DNA of 15,973 nucleotides from Bacteroidetes bacterium 4572_114 (GTDB lineage: Bacteria > Bacteroidota > Bacteroidia > Bacteroidales > 4484-276). The translations under genes and the position numbers were made by a program. A model generated the notes under the pieces. It was not told where the DNA came from. It made no database searches and saw only the letters and a list, made by a program, of their open reading frames with translations. Each line of letters starts with the position of its first letter. The stretch's first letter is position 1. This document shows positions 14,950 to 15,973 of this stretch, piece by piece. Location of the stretch: positions 1 to 15,973 of the forward strand of contig NIVA01000021.1 in the NCBI GenBank assembly GCA_002254335.1. The letters are read 5' to 3'.

Positions 14950-15973
14950 CAATTACGCAACTCATAGAAAAATACAATGCAAACAGGGACTATTACTTGA
15001 CAAACAAGTATAATGAAACACTGCTCCGCAGTGATTTCTTAGACCCATTTTTCGAGTTGCTTGGTTGGGACATAAAAAACAACGCAGGAAAACAGACCAA
15101 CGAAAGAGAAGTAATTTTAGAAGAAGCTTTTAAAGCAAATGCTTCTGAACATTCTAAGAAACCTGACTACACTTTCCGCCTATTTTCAGAAAGAAAATTC
15201 TTTTTAGAAGCAAAGAAACCACACATCACTATAGAGTCAAACAACAACACTGCTAAACAGGTCAGACGCTATGGATTTACAGCTAAACTGAAAATTTCGG
15301 TTTTATCAAATTTTGAATATCTTATTATCTACGACACATCTGTAAAAGTTGAAAAAGATGATACTTTTCAGAAAGCATTAGTTACGAAATATCACTACAG
15401 CGAATACGAAAGCAAGTTTGAAGAAATTAAGCATCTTTTAGGAAAAGAATCTGTTTATTCTGGAGCATTTGAAACAGAATGGAAAGAAATTGAAACTAAA
15501 ATCAAACAGTATTCAATTGACAATCTTTTCTTAAACCAAATCAATGAATGGAGAAAATCATTAGGTGCTGAAATTTTTAAACACAAACCCAAAATTGACG
15601 AGCAACAATTAAATGACATTGTACAAAGCTATTTGAACAGGGTTTTATTTCTTCGTGTTTGTGAGGACAGAAATTTAGAAGATTACCAAACCCTTTTGAA
15701 GTTTGCAAATGCTAATGACTTTAAAGCTCTAATAAAAAAGTTTGAACAAGCCGACAAAAGATATAATTCAGGACTGTTTGACCAGTTGTTAAAGGATATA
15801 ATTATTGAAAATATTAGTTCGGTATTTTGGACAATCATCAAACAATTGTACTATCCTGAAAGCCCGTATTCATTCAGTGTTTTTTCATCAGACGTTTTGG
15901 GTAGCATTTATGAGATTTTTCTATCTGAGAAATTGACAGTTCAAAACGGTGTAGTTGTATTGGTTAAGAAACC
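14946..15973 (+). CDS. Type IIG (Eco57I-like) restriction-modification enzyme, N-terminal part, cut by the window
   Basis: The frame is open for 342 codons from ATG 14946 to the right edge. Residues 1-150 are the nuclease domain: FLDPFFELLGWD (31-42), then PD at 73-74, E88 and K90 in FFLEAKKP, a PD-(D/E)XK site. Residues about 190-300 are the helical connector, with the hallmark NRVLFLRVCEDRNLEDY (231-247). DVLGSIYEIFLSEKL (316-330) is the lead-in to the gamma-class adenine methyltransferase domain; the SAM motif and NPPY should follow outside the window. In this family a single polypeptide methylates an adenine in its target and cuts DNA at a distance; the target-recognition domain is C-terminal and unseen, so specificity cannot be given. 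It overlaps the upstream regulator gene by 4 bp. Base use is more AT-rich than in amn and the protease, in line with horizontal transfer. A BREX PglX relative is a less likely alternative because of the N-terminal nuclease motif. Confidence 0.85.
   Translation, partial: MTITQLIEKYNANRDYYLTNKYNETLLRSDFLDPFFELLGWDIKNNAGKQTNEREVILEEAFKANASEHSKKPDYTFRLFSERKFFLEAKKPHITIESNNNTAKQVRRYGFTAKLKISVLSNFEYLIIYDTSVKVEKDDTFQKALVTKYHYSEYESKFEEIKHLLGKESVYSGAFETEWKEIETKIKQYSIDNLFLNQINEWRKSLGAEIFKHKPKIDEQQLNDIVQSYLNRVLFLRVCEDRNLEDYQTLLKFANANDFKALIKKFEQADKRYNSGLFDQLLKDIIIENISSVFWTIIKQLYYPESPYSFSVFSSDVLGSIYEIFLSEKLTVQNGVVVLVKK

Overview
The window looks like chromosomal DNA of an environmental Bacteroidota (Bacteroidales/Marinilabiliales-like; the exact order cannot be fixed from sequence alone). 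The signs are a C25 (gingipain-type) protease with a type IX secretion (T9SS) sorting tail, PKD-rich secreted proteins, TAnnTTTG-type -7 promoter boxes, little Shine-Dalgarno signal, and a short AMP nucleosidase of the form common in this phylum.

Layout. (1) 1-9377, minus strand: two very large secreted-protein genes in the same direction, 65 bp apart. The first transcribed is a 2033-residue C25 cysteine peptidase with a long modular stalk and a T9SS tail. The second is a multidomain PKD protein that runs off the left edge. (2) 9378-9848: AT-rich non-coding spacer. (3) 9849-11570, minus strand: two tandem paralogous Bax-type glucosaminidases, separated by a perfect-phase 8-bp repeat array and a REP-like hairpin. 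(4) 11571-12665: a divergent control region with a 16-bp palindrome, a promoter and an apparent palindrome insertion, then a SirB1/transglutaminase-core-2 protein on the plus strand. (5) 12672-13331: a small HsdR-N-like PD-(D/E)XK protein on the minus strand, apparently lacking its start codon because of a one-base frame disturbance, and flanked on both sides by the same heptamer repeat. (6) 13374-14171: AMP nucleosidase with its own promoter, flanked on both sides by GTCATT-core repeat arrays of different period. (7) 14301-15973: a more AT-rich accessory module holding an XRE-type controller-like regulator with a palindromic operator over its start, overlapping by 4 bp the N-terminal part of a type IIG (Eco57I-like) restriction-modification enzyme that runs off the right edge.

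How they work together. The left part is a cell-surface/secreted degradation set: protease, adhesive or binding modules and peptidoglycan hydrolases. The middle is housekeeping genes embedded in an unusual density of short-period intergenic repeats with periods 7, 8, 10 and 24 bp. The right end is a horizontally acquired-looking defence module. I see no rRNA, tRNA, CRISPR array, integrase or transposase. The most unusual material is the set of phased repeat arrays, the palindrome insertion with an 11-bp flanking duplication, and the candidate controller operator in front of the RM gene.
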